Under the pieces are notes generated by a model. The model searched no databases and was not told the DNA's origin. It saw only the letters and a program-made list of their open reading frames with translations. From Micropterus salmoides (Eukaryota > Chordata > Actinopteri > Centrarchiformes > Centrarchidae): DNA of 64,000 nucleotides. A program made the translations under genes and the position numbers. Positions 1 to 12,400 of this stretch are shown in pieces. Location: the NCBI RefSeq assembly GCF_014851395.1, contig NW_024041262.1:211001-275000 (forward strand), given 5' to 3'. Within the stretch, counting starts at the first letter, position 1. Every line of letters starts with the position of its first letter.

Positions 1-317
1 TGAATTTCAGTTTCTTTAGAGAGCAGCTTCACCTGGCCAAGGACACACACCAAATGATGACAACCTGGTATGTATGGACAACATAAATGTCACATCCTGT
101 TTACAGAGAACCACCATTCTTTTACTCTCCGCACCTTCAAATCACAAGACAACTCCACAGCACGCATCTCATCCATTTTCAAGTTGAACTCATACTCCCG
201 CTGTCTGAGCTCACTGTCAAAAGCTGCTGTCATCTCCTGTTGGCCAAAAGAGATTGATTAGAGAGGTTGTGTGTAGAATTTGAACATTGTGAAATATACG
301 CATAGTAACTAATATTA

Positions 318-384
<67 letters not shown>

Positions 385-798
385 CACCAGCCTCCACTTT
401 CTATGTAGATTCTGTAGTGCCAATTCTGCTTGTTGTTGCTTGCTGTACAGTGCAAACATCAATTTCAAAAATCAAGAGATCAACGATCTCTACCGTAAAC
501 ACTGTCCAACCTTTTCCAAGCAAAGGTTAGATAGTGGATGGAGTGGAGGTTGATGGAAACCAAACAGAAGTAGTAACTATCCTCTTTGTGTCAGAAGACA
601 ACAGAATTAATATAAAATGCAGTCTTACATTTGAGAAACACTTCACTGCCACAGGCATGACACTAAATTTACATTGCTAATCGGATGAGTGTCAGACAAA
701 CAGCAGATTCGCGTGACAGAGCCAACACGAGCCTACGATTCATCCTCTATTTATCACTTGCTGTTAGCAGCTGCTCATTTTACTTGACAGAAAGATAT

Positions 799-840
<42 letters not shown>

Positions 841-3800
841 CAACAGAGCCATCCAATGCAGACACCAGTTAGAGGGCCCTTTGTCCGGGTTCATCCTAAA
901 GGTCTGCTGCTGATCCCTCTTGAATGTCTGGCTACGCTACCAGTTATTTCAGTCTCGCACACTGGATGGCTCTCCATGGTAAAGAGCCAACAGCGAGCAG
1001 TTGTAACACAAGACATAGAGCATAATACTGTGTTGAATTACTTTGTGGCATAGCTGTGCATATGTGTCTGTAGCCAAAAGTAGTTAACACTGTGTCATAT
1101 TAATATACTCTTTATTTTGGGGGGAGCTAGCAAAGGCCATAATATTTTATCCACAACAGTAAACAACATATATCAACATCATGGCAAATTTTATATAAAG
1201 ACATCAGACAAAAAGAGTTTCAGACCTTTAAAGGGATCAGTGTGTGTGGTGTGTGTGTGTGTTCACCTGTCTCTGTAGGGTTAGCACTGCTTCCACCTCT
1301 TGTATCATGCACTGCAAATCCGATTTCATCCTCTCGTACTCCTTCTTTTGCTGTTGAATTTCACCAGCCATAGAGCTACCATCCACCCACATAAAGAAAG
1401 ACACACACACAGTTTCAGTACCATACCATTGACTACTTGCAACAAAAGGCACAGCTGAAGCAATTCCAAGGGTCAAGTGTTTTGGTTGCATTAGTGCATT
1501 TTGGATGCGAGATTAACTGTTGTGTTGAGGCGCATGGTGGTAAAGAGAACTGTATGTAGAGTTTGATTTGAGTTTTTCTTTTTTCCAGAGATGCATTTGT
1601 TACTTCTAGGCTGGATTATTGCAATTCCTTATTATCAGGCTGCTTCAAAAACGTGTTGCAGCACGTGTTCTGACAGAAACCAGGAAAAGAGATCATCTGT
1701 AAAATCCAGAATAAAATTTAAAATCATTCTTCTCACCTACAAAGCTCTTAATGGTCAGGCACCATCTTATCTTAAAGAGCTCATAGTACCTTACTACCCC
1801 ACCAGAGCACTGCGCTCCCAGAATGCAGGGTTACTTGTGGTTCCTAGAGTCTCCAAAAGTAGACTGGGAGCCAGAGCGTCCAGCTATCAAGCTCCTCTCC
1901 TGTGGAACCAGGTTCCAGTTTGGGTTCAGGAGGCAGACACCATCTCCACATTTAAGAGTAGGCTTAAGACTTTCCTCTTTGATAAAGCTTATAGTTAGGG
2001 CTGGCTCAGGTGAGTCCTGAACCATCCCTTAGTTATGCTGCTATAGGCCTAGACTGCCGGGAGACCCATAATGCACTGAGCTCCTCTCTCCTCCTCTTTC
2101 TCTCCCTCTGTATGCCACTTCATCCCATTAATGCATGTTACTAACTTGACTTCTTCCCTTTCCTGTAGCCTTGTACTTTCTAGTCCCCCTTCTCTCTCCT
2201 CCTGTCACTTTCTGCAGGTCTTTCTGGAGAGTACGGTCTAGACCTGCTCTTTTATGACAGCACTATGAGATAACTGTTGTTGTGATTTGGCCCAATACAA
2301 ATAAAATTGAATTGAAAAAGATAAACGGAGAAAGAAATTGTAAACAAACAAAAAAACTAACATGACTGAGCAGTTTCAAATGTGTTTTTCTTGTCTTAAA
2401 ACTTGGCCCTCACTTTGTGAATAACATCCACTCTAGCCTTCACATATATAACTCAACTCAAAATGATGTAGTATGCACGTCAAATATCTCATGAACTAAA
2501 ACTGATTCTGGCAGTTAATCAAATGGTCAAGCCAGTATTACAAAGCCACATGCAGTGATTGTGTTTTTTTGTTATCTATCTAACAGGAACAAATACAAGG
2601 TTCTGTGCTAGGACAATTTCTATTCACCTTATGTAATCTTACTTTAGACAATATTATTCGGAAAGATTCCATGAACCTTCTCCATAAAATTCAAAATGGC
2701 CAACTTCCTGTTGGGTTTAGGAAATTGCTCAGAGAGGCTTTTTGGTACGTCTGGACATGATACATGTGGCACAGAAATGTTATATATGTAGGTAAAACGT
2801 GCCACGGGGGCTGCTTCTTTGAAGGTCACTTCCTTTTGCCAGTAGGTGGCGCTATGACTATGGGTGAATGTTGACATGTAGATGTGTTCAGGGCGGTACT
2901 CTTATTAAAGGTGTAAAATTTTGTACAAATCAGAGCATGACAGTCAAGTTACAACAACTTCCTGTGTCATGGCAAAGTGTGGAACTTCGCCACCACGCCA
3001 CCGCCACACTGTTAACCGAAAACTCACAAGTTTTACAATATGGGATCATCAATGTGTTAAGGGTTTTCTGGGACAAATTCGAAGTTGGCCAACCTGCTAG
3101 GAGTAGTTCATCATAGTCAATGGGTTTGGACAGCAAAAATTTGCAGTCGATCGGACAAATTAATTCATTAAATTAGTTAATTTATGATTTACAATACGAA
3201 GTGTGTAAATCGCCAAAAATTATCATTAAATCCAAAATGGCCGACTTCCTGTTGGGTGATGGGCATCGCTCCAAGAGACATGATACATGTACCACAGAAA
3301 TTTCATACATGTAAGTGAAACTTTGACCGGGGCCGCTAGTGAGCTATTTTGACACGCCCATGCACGAGACCCATAAAATGTATATTTTTTGGTCCTGCCT
3401 GACGTGTGAGCAAAGTTTCATGAGTTTTTAAGCATGTTTAGGCCGTGAAAATTGGGATTCATTTGCAGAGAAAGAAATTTTAAAAAAGTATTCCTTCAAT
3501 TCCAATAGGGCCCTCGCATGTTTTACTAGCTCAGATGGCTCCCAGCAGCAACAAACGAACCGATATGTTGTGTGTTCAGCACGAAGGAACTACAAATTTT
3601 GTTTGCAGCCTTGTGCTGCATAACAAAACCCAGCAATTCCCACCAAGAACAAGCATCACTATGTTAACACTACTTAAAAGTCTTGAGCAGAGAAATGTGA
3701 CCATTTTCAAAAGGGGTAAAATAATATATTCTTAAAGGCTTCTAATGGTGGTGACTCACATGGGGATCCTACTCTTTTCACAATGTCTTGCACAAGGTCT

Positions 3801-6800
3801 GCAGTTGAACCCTACTTGTGTCTGCAGCAGGCTGTGCCTCAAAAATTACTTATGTTGTCATTTTTATGTTTCATTTAAAACAACAAAAGTTCAAAGACTG
3901 CATATAACTAAGGCTTTTAGTTGTTATTGTGTGGTGGGGTTCACACTTCTTCAATTCAATTTCTTGGGCTTTATTGCTGTGGGAAACAGACGTTATATTG
4001 CTAAAGCGACTCCCACACTTCTTTCACCACCAAAGACTCACTTTACTGGCAATGTTACATTAGCCATTGTTTATAACAGCCATTACACATGGCTGTAATA
4101 AACAAGATGTATGGGTTCCAAACCAGAAACAAAACCAGTTGCATGGAACTGATGGCCATGTCTCTGCACATTATGGGAATATCTGGCAAGAAGGCGACGG
4201 CGGAATCCATCTCCCATTTAGCGCATTAACTCTTTTTTGCCAAATGCAAAAACCACCTCAAGTGAGCGTAAACTTTTTTGCAAAATTAAGGATTTTTTTT
4301 TTCTCAAATTTTACTGTTACATCAAATACTTCAAAATGCGCATAAAAAAACGTTGATGGAAACATGGCTAATGGTAAATTCATAATGTGCAGACACTGAC
4401 AGCTGTTATTCATTCCTTTGCTTTTTCTGTTTCTTAGGGCAGGTTCACACAAGCCTTATTTAGTCCAGTGGAACCAAACCCTGGAGTGTTTCGTTTGGGT
4501 TGGTGTGATCGCCAGACTTGAAATCTGGTGTAGACCAAACACTCTCTGGTATGCCTCAAAGGGGTGGTCTCGGAACGCTGTCAAGTCAACTCCACTCGAT
4601 TCCTTTCAGATGAACCAATAACAGTAGCATAGCATACTGTGTATGTGTCATTAATCCGTGTATGGTTCGTTCTTTCATTATTTCGTTTAAAAATCGTATC
4701 GGAAAAACACAAAAACAAAGTTTTGTTTTTCTGTTTTAAACCCAAAAAGGAAAATGTTGATGATGTTCGATATTTAATGAGTCTGATTTGAGTAGCTTTG
4801 TGTGTTATACTTGATAAACCTGCAGCAGATACACTTGGGCGATGGCGGTGCCTGATTAAATAATTAACATGAGCTTGAACATCAACATTAGTGGGTTTTT
4901 AGTTAGAAAAACAGGACAACATTATACAGCTGCAGTACCGGAGGCTGCAGCTATGTTCGGGTAATTTTCGTTCAGCCTCTTCAGGTTACACTGTTTTGAC
5001 CTGAGCTTTATATTCTTTGTGAGCTGGAAGAATTTAGTTGCGCAGCGCTGCGGACATCCTCCAGCTGCAGCAGTACATGGATTACGCGTAAAATCAGGAG
5101 CATCAGACTTAATCCAGCCAGCAACCCATAATAGAGTTAACGGAGGGGGAGCAGGGCGCTGGAGTGTATAGGGCGAGGGAGAGGAGATCGCACCCTGGCC
5201 GTATAGCCTCGAGATAAAACCCTTGATAAACAGATTCGGAGATTTTATTATATCGCTCAAGTAAGCAGCTGCTTCAGATTAGCCCAAAACAAAATGCTTC
5301 CTTGATGCTGACGTAGCCTACTTAAGCTAGAAATTGGATAATTTTGAGTGTTTGAGGCTCTGTAATATACTGCTCACTTCTACAATCATATTCGCCATAG
5401 TTGATATGAGATGTGATGCGACCTGAAAAGAAATCCATCCATCCATCCATCCATCCATCCATCGTCAAGGCGGGGTACACCCTGGTCAGGTCGCCAGTCC
5501 ATCGCAGGGCCACACATAGATGAACAACCACTCATTCTCACACTCACACCTGGTGGTGGGAGGAAGCTGGAGCACCCGGAGAGAACCCATGCAGACATGG
5601 GGAGAACATGCAAATTCCACACAGAAAGGCTGAAAAGAAATAGCCTTATATAAAATTTAATATAAAAATATTTAGCCTAATGTTGACTTTTTGTTTCACA
5701 GGATACACTGATTCAAAGGTCCTGGCTCCCTTTCACCCCAACCATGTTCTCACTCAGTCTTTTCTTTTAAATAGCTTATCATATCCTACCTGCCTTTACT
5801 GTCACAAACTGACACTACAGGGCTTCCCCCACTGCGTTGACCTATGACGCTATAGGGATCCCCAGTGCGTTACAAACACAGATAGGCCTTGACCATGGGT
5901 CCATGTGTGACAAGTCGGGGAGTGAGCACGAGTTGTAGGCAGGGTGCAAATTAGGGGGGAGCCAGGGGGAGCTTAGCTCACCTTAATAAGACATCAGCTC
6001 CCCTAAAAGCAATATTTGTGATATTTTGGGGAGTCTCTAAAATATTCACAGCATGCTTTATTAATTTCTCCATCATCTGCGATCTCCTGTCCCTGGTCCG
6101 CCCACTCCCTCTCCTGTACGGGTTGTGTTGCTATTACGACCGACGCGCTGTGAACAGTTCGTGATTGTTCCCTCTGGCTGGATGAATATTATGCATCATC
6201 CATGCACTACTGCAGCTGGGGGCTCTCTGCAGCTCCATGCAACTTTCTAAATTCTTCCCTCTTACAGAAAGGTCAGGTGCAAACACAGCCGCAGCTGTTG
6301 TGTGATGTTTAATTGTAGCAAAATGACTATACTACTACATATGATAATAATAATAATTAAAGCTGCAAGCAGCGTTGGGCGGGCCCTCGCACTTGTAAGC
6401 GCGTCCGCGCGTGAGCCGGCCGAGTCGCATATTCTGGAGCTCTGCCGGTGCGGCTGTGAATTTCCTACGCGGTTCCGACGCCGCATGAATGTGCTTTATG
6501 TCACTTCCTGTGTCCCCTATGTGGAGCTACATAGCACTTGCCGCTATGAATATAAATCGGTATTGACGTGTAGATGTCTGCGGGGTGGGAGAGTTATCAA
6601 GCACGTAAAGTTTGTTTCAGATGTGAACATGTACACTGAACAATAATGTACCCAAACAATAAAATAAATTCCTTTTATATTTCCCTGCCTTGTTGTTTAT
6701 GTGTACATACAGAGGAAGAATGTGAGAACAGCACACATTTCATCGTTACTGTGTGTTAGAGCATGGGAGAACAGTGGATACTTTTAATACAGCCCACACC

Positions 6801-9447
6801 CCTAATACTGTGTAACTATAACAAGTAGAGAACAGAAGAAAAAGATGTTCTTTCTTTACAACTGTCTGCATAGCTTATTCATATTGTGTAATGAATGAAA
6901 ATAAATAGGCCTACTAGGCTCCTCTCTACTCTGACATTTAAGATTAGCTTGTTTGATCCACCTTCATACACATGTGACATTACTGTACAACTTGAGAAAG
7001 GTGAGTTGTTTTCTGCTCCAGCCTGCCTAAAAGAAAAGCGTTTTTGGGATTAAATGGACTTTATTAGCTGCTGCAGTGAAGGATGAACTCAGAATAGACC
7101 CATTTCTCACCTTATTATTCTAAATCATGCAACGAAGAAGAAGAAATGCATAATAAATCGTGGGACAAAATCTGTAGTCAAATACTGTACAGCATGTAGT
7201 CTGATGAACAAGACTTGTGTTATAGCTGACTTGGGCAGTGAAATGTTTTTTTAATTCATGTGGTCATAGTTGTCCACAACTCAAATCAGAATATAAGAAG
7301 AAATGTTTTATACCACCTCAAGAAGGCTTCCTATCAGAAAGGTAGGAAGGTATTTCAAATGTACAACTGCAGTCCTGAAATCTAAGTAAAGTAATTTCCC
7401 TGACATTTTTGTGTTACTTTACTTTTAATAGACACATTTAACAGGTTTTATACTTCCTGTGAGTATAATCCAATCAATCTTATTTTCATACTGTATATCC
7501 GTTGTGTAATTTGATAAATTGTGTTGTATGTCGTGCTCGCATCTCAGAGAAGACTCTGACTGCAACATGCGTCTTTGTAAAGAGAGAAACGGACAGAAAA
7601 AGTCTCTAACTCTGCCTGTCAGCACGCTCTGCTCCGTTAAAACTGAATTTACCATACAGAATTGAATACGAGTGCACTCCAGATTTAGCTGCAGCCAGCT
7701 GACCGTGTGCTTCTCCCTATACCGCAGTTCTGTGTCCATGCATGCAGCAAACTGATAGCACTGTCTGTTGGAGCGTCTACATGAAAAGAGAAGGAAGCCA
7801 TTGCTGGTAGTATTGTCTTCAGAGTTGTTAAACACCTCAGCGCACTGAAGGAAGCCATCTGACTGTGTGAGGGGCAAGATCGTTGATGTCTGCAGGCAGA
7901 GTAGGAGCTCTCCTGTCTGACTGGTCCACCAATAACAGAGAAGATGACCCCTTGTCAAGCACGTAAAGTTTGGTTCAGATGTGAGCATACACACTGAAGT
8001 TACAACAACTTCCTGTGTCATGGCGAAGACTTGATCTTTGACGCCACGCCACGGACACGCCCATTGACGAAAACTCGCAAATAGCACAACTTTTCATCTT
8101 CAATGCCTTTAGAAGGCACAGCACAAATTTGAGGTCGGTCGGACTAAATCCCTAGGAGGAGTTCGTTAAAGTACGAAGTGTGTAAATCATCCAAAATTTG
8201 ACGTAAAATTCAAAATGGCCGACTTCCTTTTGGGTTTAGGCTATGGCTCCAAGAGACTTTTTTGTGCGTCTGGACAAGATACACGTACCACAGAAAATTC
8301 GTGCACGTAGGTGAAACGTGCGGCGGGGGCTGCTTCGTTAAAGGTCACTTTCTGTTGCCAGCAGGTGGCGCTATGACTGTGGGTGAATGTCGGCATGTAC
8401 ATGTGTTCAGGGCGGGACTCTCATCCTACATGTACAGTTTGGTCCAGATGTGAGCATGTACACTGAAGTTACAACAACTTCCTGTTTCATGGCGAATCAT
8501 CGACGCCACGGACACGCCCATTGACGAAAACTCGCAAATAGCACAACTTTTCATCGTCAATGCCTGTAGAAGGCACAGCACAAATTTGACGTCGATCCGA
8601 CTAAATCCCTAGGAGGAGTTCGTTAAAGTACGAAGTGTGTAAATCATCCAAAAATGGCCATAAAATTCAAAATGGCCGACTTCCTGTTTACTTTAGGCTA
8701 TGGGTTCTTGAGGCTTTTTTGTGCGTCTTGATACGATACATGTCCCCAGAAAATTTCGTACATGTAGGTTGAACGTGAACGAGGGGCTAATCATTTCCAA
8801 TTTCTAGGTGGCGCTAGCGAGTCATTTTGCCACGCCCATGTGCGAAACTTGTAGAATACGAAATTTTTCACCGGTTCTGACATGTTTGCAAATTTTGGTG
8901 AGTTTTCGAGTATGTAAAAAAATAAAATAAAATAAAAAATCCGAGCAAATTCAATAGGGACCTCGCACGGTCGTGCTCGGGCCCTAATAATTATAATAAT
9001 AAAAATACAAACATGCCTGAGTTCCTTTGTTTTCGGTTATGGGTTTGAAACAGAAAAACAAAACAGATGTCTGTTTATTTGTTTAGTGTTTTTCCATTTT
9101 TCCGTTTTGGTTTTAAAACAGAAAAAACAAAAAACTACTTGTTTTTTTTTCGATATGGTTTTGAAACGGAATAATGAAAGAACGATCCATACACGGATTG
9201 TCATTTCATTGGTAATAAACTTTTTTTCTCATTTGTTTGCTTGTTCTTTGATTATTCAGTTTCAAAACTGATTCCGAAAACAAAAACAAAAAACAAGATC
9301 CAACTTTCCAGTCTACCACTGCCCCCTACCCTTTCAAAGAGCATAGGACAGCTACGGTGGCTGACACAGCACAAAAGGTGTCTCTTCTGACACAGCAGAG
9401 AGTAGCCAGCCAAAATATTAGGTTATTTAAGGTAAATTTATTAAGAA

Positions 9448-9487
<40 letters not shown>

Positions 9488-12400
9488 TTTATTTATAATG
9501 CACTTTACATTTCAGGGAAATCTCAAAGTGCTATATTTACTTACTGCCCGCCAGCAATAATATCCGGCCCATGGCCAGATTATAGTTGGTATGGCCATGG
9601 TTACCTATGGCCATGGTTACCTCTCGCCTCAACTATTGCAATGCCCTCCTAGCGGGTCTTCCAGCTTGTGTGGTGAAACCCCTACAAATGGTTCAGAACG
9701 CAGCAGCGCGTCTTTGATCAGCCCAAAAGGACGCATGTCACTCCATTGCCGTGTGACCTCCACTGGCTACCCATGGCTTCCAGAATCAGATTCAAGTCAC
9801 TAATGCTTGCATACAGAGTGACTACAGGGTCTGCAACCATCTACCTAAACTCCATACTACAAGTTTAGGTTCCTTCTTGTCCACTACGCTCCTCCAACGA
9901 ACGCCGCCCGGCTCTGCCATCCCTTCACACAAAGCAATCCCAGTCCCGGCTGTTTGCATCTGTGACACCACGATGGTGGAACGAGCTACCACACGCCATC
10001 AGACCAGGGGCGTCCCTCTCTAACTTAAAGAAGCTCTTGAAAACTCATCTCTTCCGAGAACACTTACTCTTATAACACCTCTAACTCTTAACATGCACTT
10101 CCTGTGCTCTTCTTCTTCTATCCCCTACAATTATCTTGTATTGATTGCACTTTTTGTTAACTCTAACTTCTTTCCCTAGGTATTTACCCCATTGATGCGA
10201 TATGTGCCATTAGCGCTTACTAGTATTTATTGCTGCTTTTATTAATATGTATTGTCAATTGTAGATCTCGTGCTGTATTTTATGCTCCGTTAATGATTGT
10301 ATGTTGTTCCTCAAATGTAAATCGCTTTGGATAATAGCGTCTGCCAAATGAGTAAATGTAATGTAAATGTAAATTATGATGCTTTGATAGCGGCAAAAAA
10401 TATAAATTAATAAATAATTTGATAGCGGTACTGAAATACATCTCAGTCATGACAGCAACAGTTCACATAATCACTTCCTCTTTAGTGGTTTTGCCGACAA
10501 AATAAAAGCGCAATTAGCTTGTTTACTGTAATGCTGTAGTTGGGGTTGAACTGAGCTTTTACTTTGAAAAGTTCTGAACGATATTAAAAGAGTCTGCTGC
10601 CTGCTTGACACACCTCTGAAAAAGCCATCAGAAAACGTGATTCCCCTAAATGTCCTCTGCCTGCAGATACTGAGGAAATGATACATGTGCCGTAATGTGA
10701 GAAGCAGTCGCTGCAGAATCCATTTGTTGAAGAGAGAGAAAAAAAAAGGTGTCCCCAAACTCACAACCCTCAGGGTGTGAGACATGCACTTTACCGACTG
10801 AGCTAACCAAACACCATGTTGATAGTAGTGAATATTATGTCTTATATTCTCTAATGGTTGAAAATATTGCTCGGATGCAAAACTTTTTTGCCGACCCCTG
10901 CTGTATATTATTACTACTTCTTCTTCTAACATACGTATTCAAGGTAGTGTCTACACTGCCTGAATTCTACCAGAAGTAGAACAAGAAGAACGTAATGATG
11001 AAACTCTGTGCTCTGTAGTGCTGTTTGTCCGTTTTGAGCTACTGTAGAAACATGACGCAACATGGTGACGTCCATGGAAGGGGGGACCCGCGATTATGTA
11101 GATAAAAATGGCTCATTCTAAGGTAATGGATATTATATTGCATTTCTGTCAATAAATCCTCAGAAATATTACACACTGAACCTTTAAAAACAGAACGGAA
11201 AAACAGAAAGTAAAAATATCAGACTTTTTTGTTTTCCTGTATTAAATATATGTATTAAAAATATTGATTTTGATATTTAAGGAGTTCGATTTGTGTAACC
11301 AGGAAGTTGCTTTGTGTCTTCACTTAATAAACGTCTAAGACCGCTCAGGTAACCAGTTGTTTTAGATCAGCTCTAAACAAAATGTTACCTGGACACTGAC
11401 GTTGTTAATTCATATATGACTGGATACAGTGGCATGCAGGCAAAGCAAATAGCCAGTAGATAGTAGAGGCTACTATTTTTGGTGTAGATTGAACCCAGTT
11501 TGATGTGAAGTAAGTAATTTAATGTAGTGCTCACTTATACAGTCATCTTAACCACAGTAGATATGAGACGCAACTTGAAAAGGAATAGGCTATGTTTGTG
11601 AATGTGTGAGGAATCTGGGGAGGGAGGCAGACGTTGTTCTGGTTTTAAAATGTAAAAAAACAATTCAGTTTTCAAACAGAATCTTCAAAGAATGAACAAT
11701 ACACAGATTCGTTCCATCACATGGCGTATGTTTACAATTTCTGGATCATTTGAGTTTTGCCTTTGTGAACACAAACCAGACCAGTTGAATAATTAAAACA
11801 ATGTATCATCCTGGTTCAATTCAGAAAGCTGACCTTTAGGTTCTCAGTTTCCTCCCCCAACTCACCGCTTGAGCTCATCCAGCTGCAGCCTGTACTGAGC
11901 AGCACTTTTATTGAGCTCTTCCTGCCTCTCCTCGATCTCTCTGGCTCTCTGCTCCTCCAGTCTGCCAACATGCATACGGAGCTGATTCAGTTCCTCCTGC
12001 CTGTAAGTGACACCAGCTTTTCAGACAGTCACTGTATTTGCTGGGGCCATTACCAATGCATTAACAAGGGGAGCACTGGTTTCACAAAGTCACCCAGCCT
12101 GCATGCTATCAGCACAGTGCTTTTGCCATGTAGCAGTATATGAGAAAAATCCAATGTACTTGAAAATCAACAAAGGAACAGAAAAATTAAATTATTGCTT
12201 CTGCCAAGATGATCAGTTGATTGATCAATTTGTCAATTACCAGATCATGAATCAATTTGATAACATTGCTAAATAAATAATATTACATTTGATTTTAAGT
12301 GCATTTCAGATAACAAAAAGACACTTTCAGTGCAAAAACTTGAATGAAAAGCTTCATAACTGTCAGTTAAAACCACTGAACAGTTTCTGGGTAAGCCTAG

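Larger units (their letters stand above)
4653..9199. mobile_element. TIR-bounded composite DNA transposon (about 4.5 kb) with nested repeats
   Basis: The left end AATCCGTGTATGGTTCGTTC and the reverse complement of the right end AATCCGTGTATGGATCGTTC match over roughly 55 bp with few differences. Both ends are flanked by GTCATT (4647-4652 and 9200-9205), a probable 6-bp target duplication. No transposase ORF is seen. The interior holds an RTE-like 3' end (5428-5630) and a complete-looking copy of the CTCGCAC family (6357-8992). A shorter relative lies at 11180-11725. The superfamily is not identified. Confidence 0.7.

Noticed and set aside
685..1053. 122-codon frame across the (CA)n repeat
   Set aside because: Poly Thr-His comes from the microsatellite; it lies in a ccdc57 intron with no splice support.
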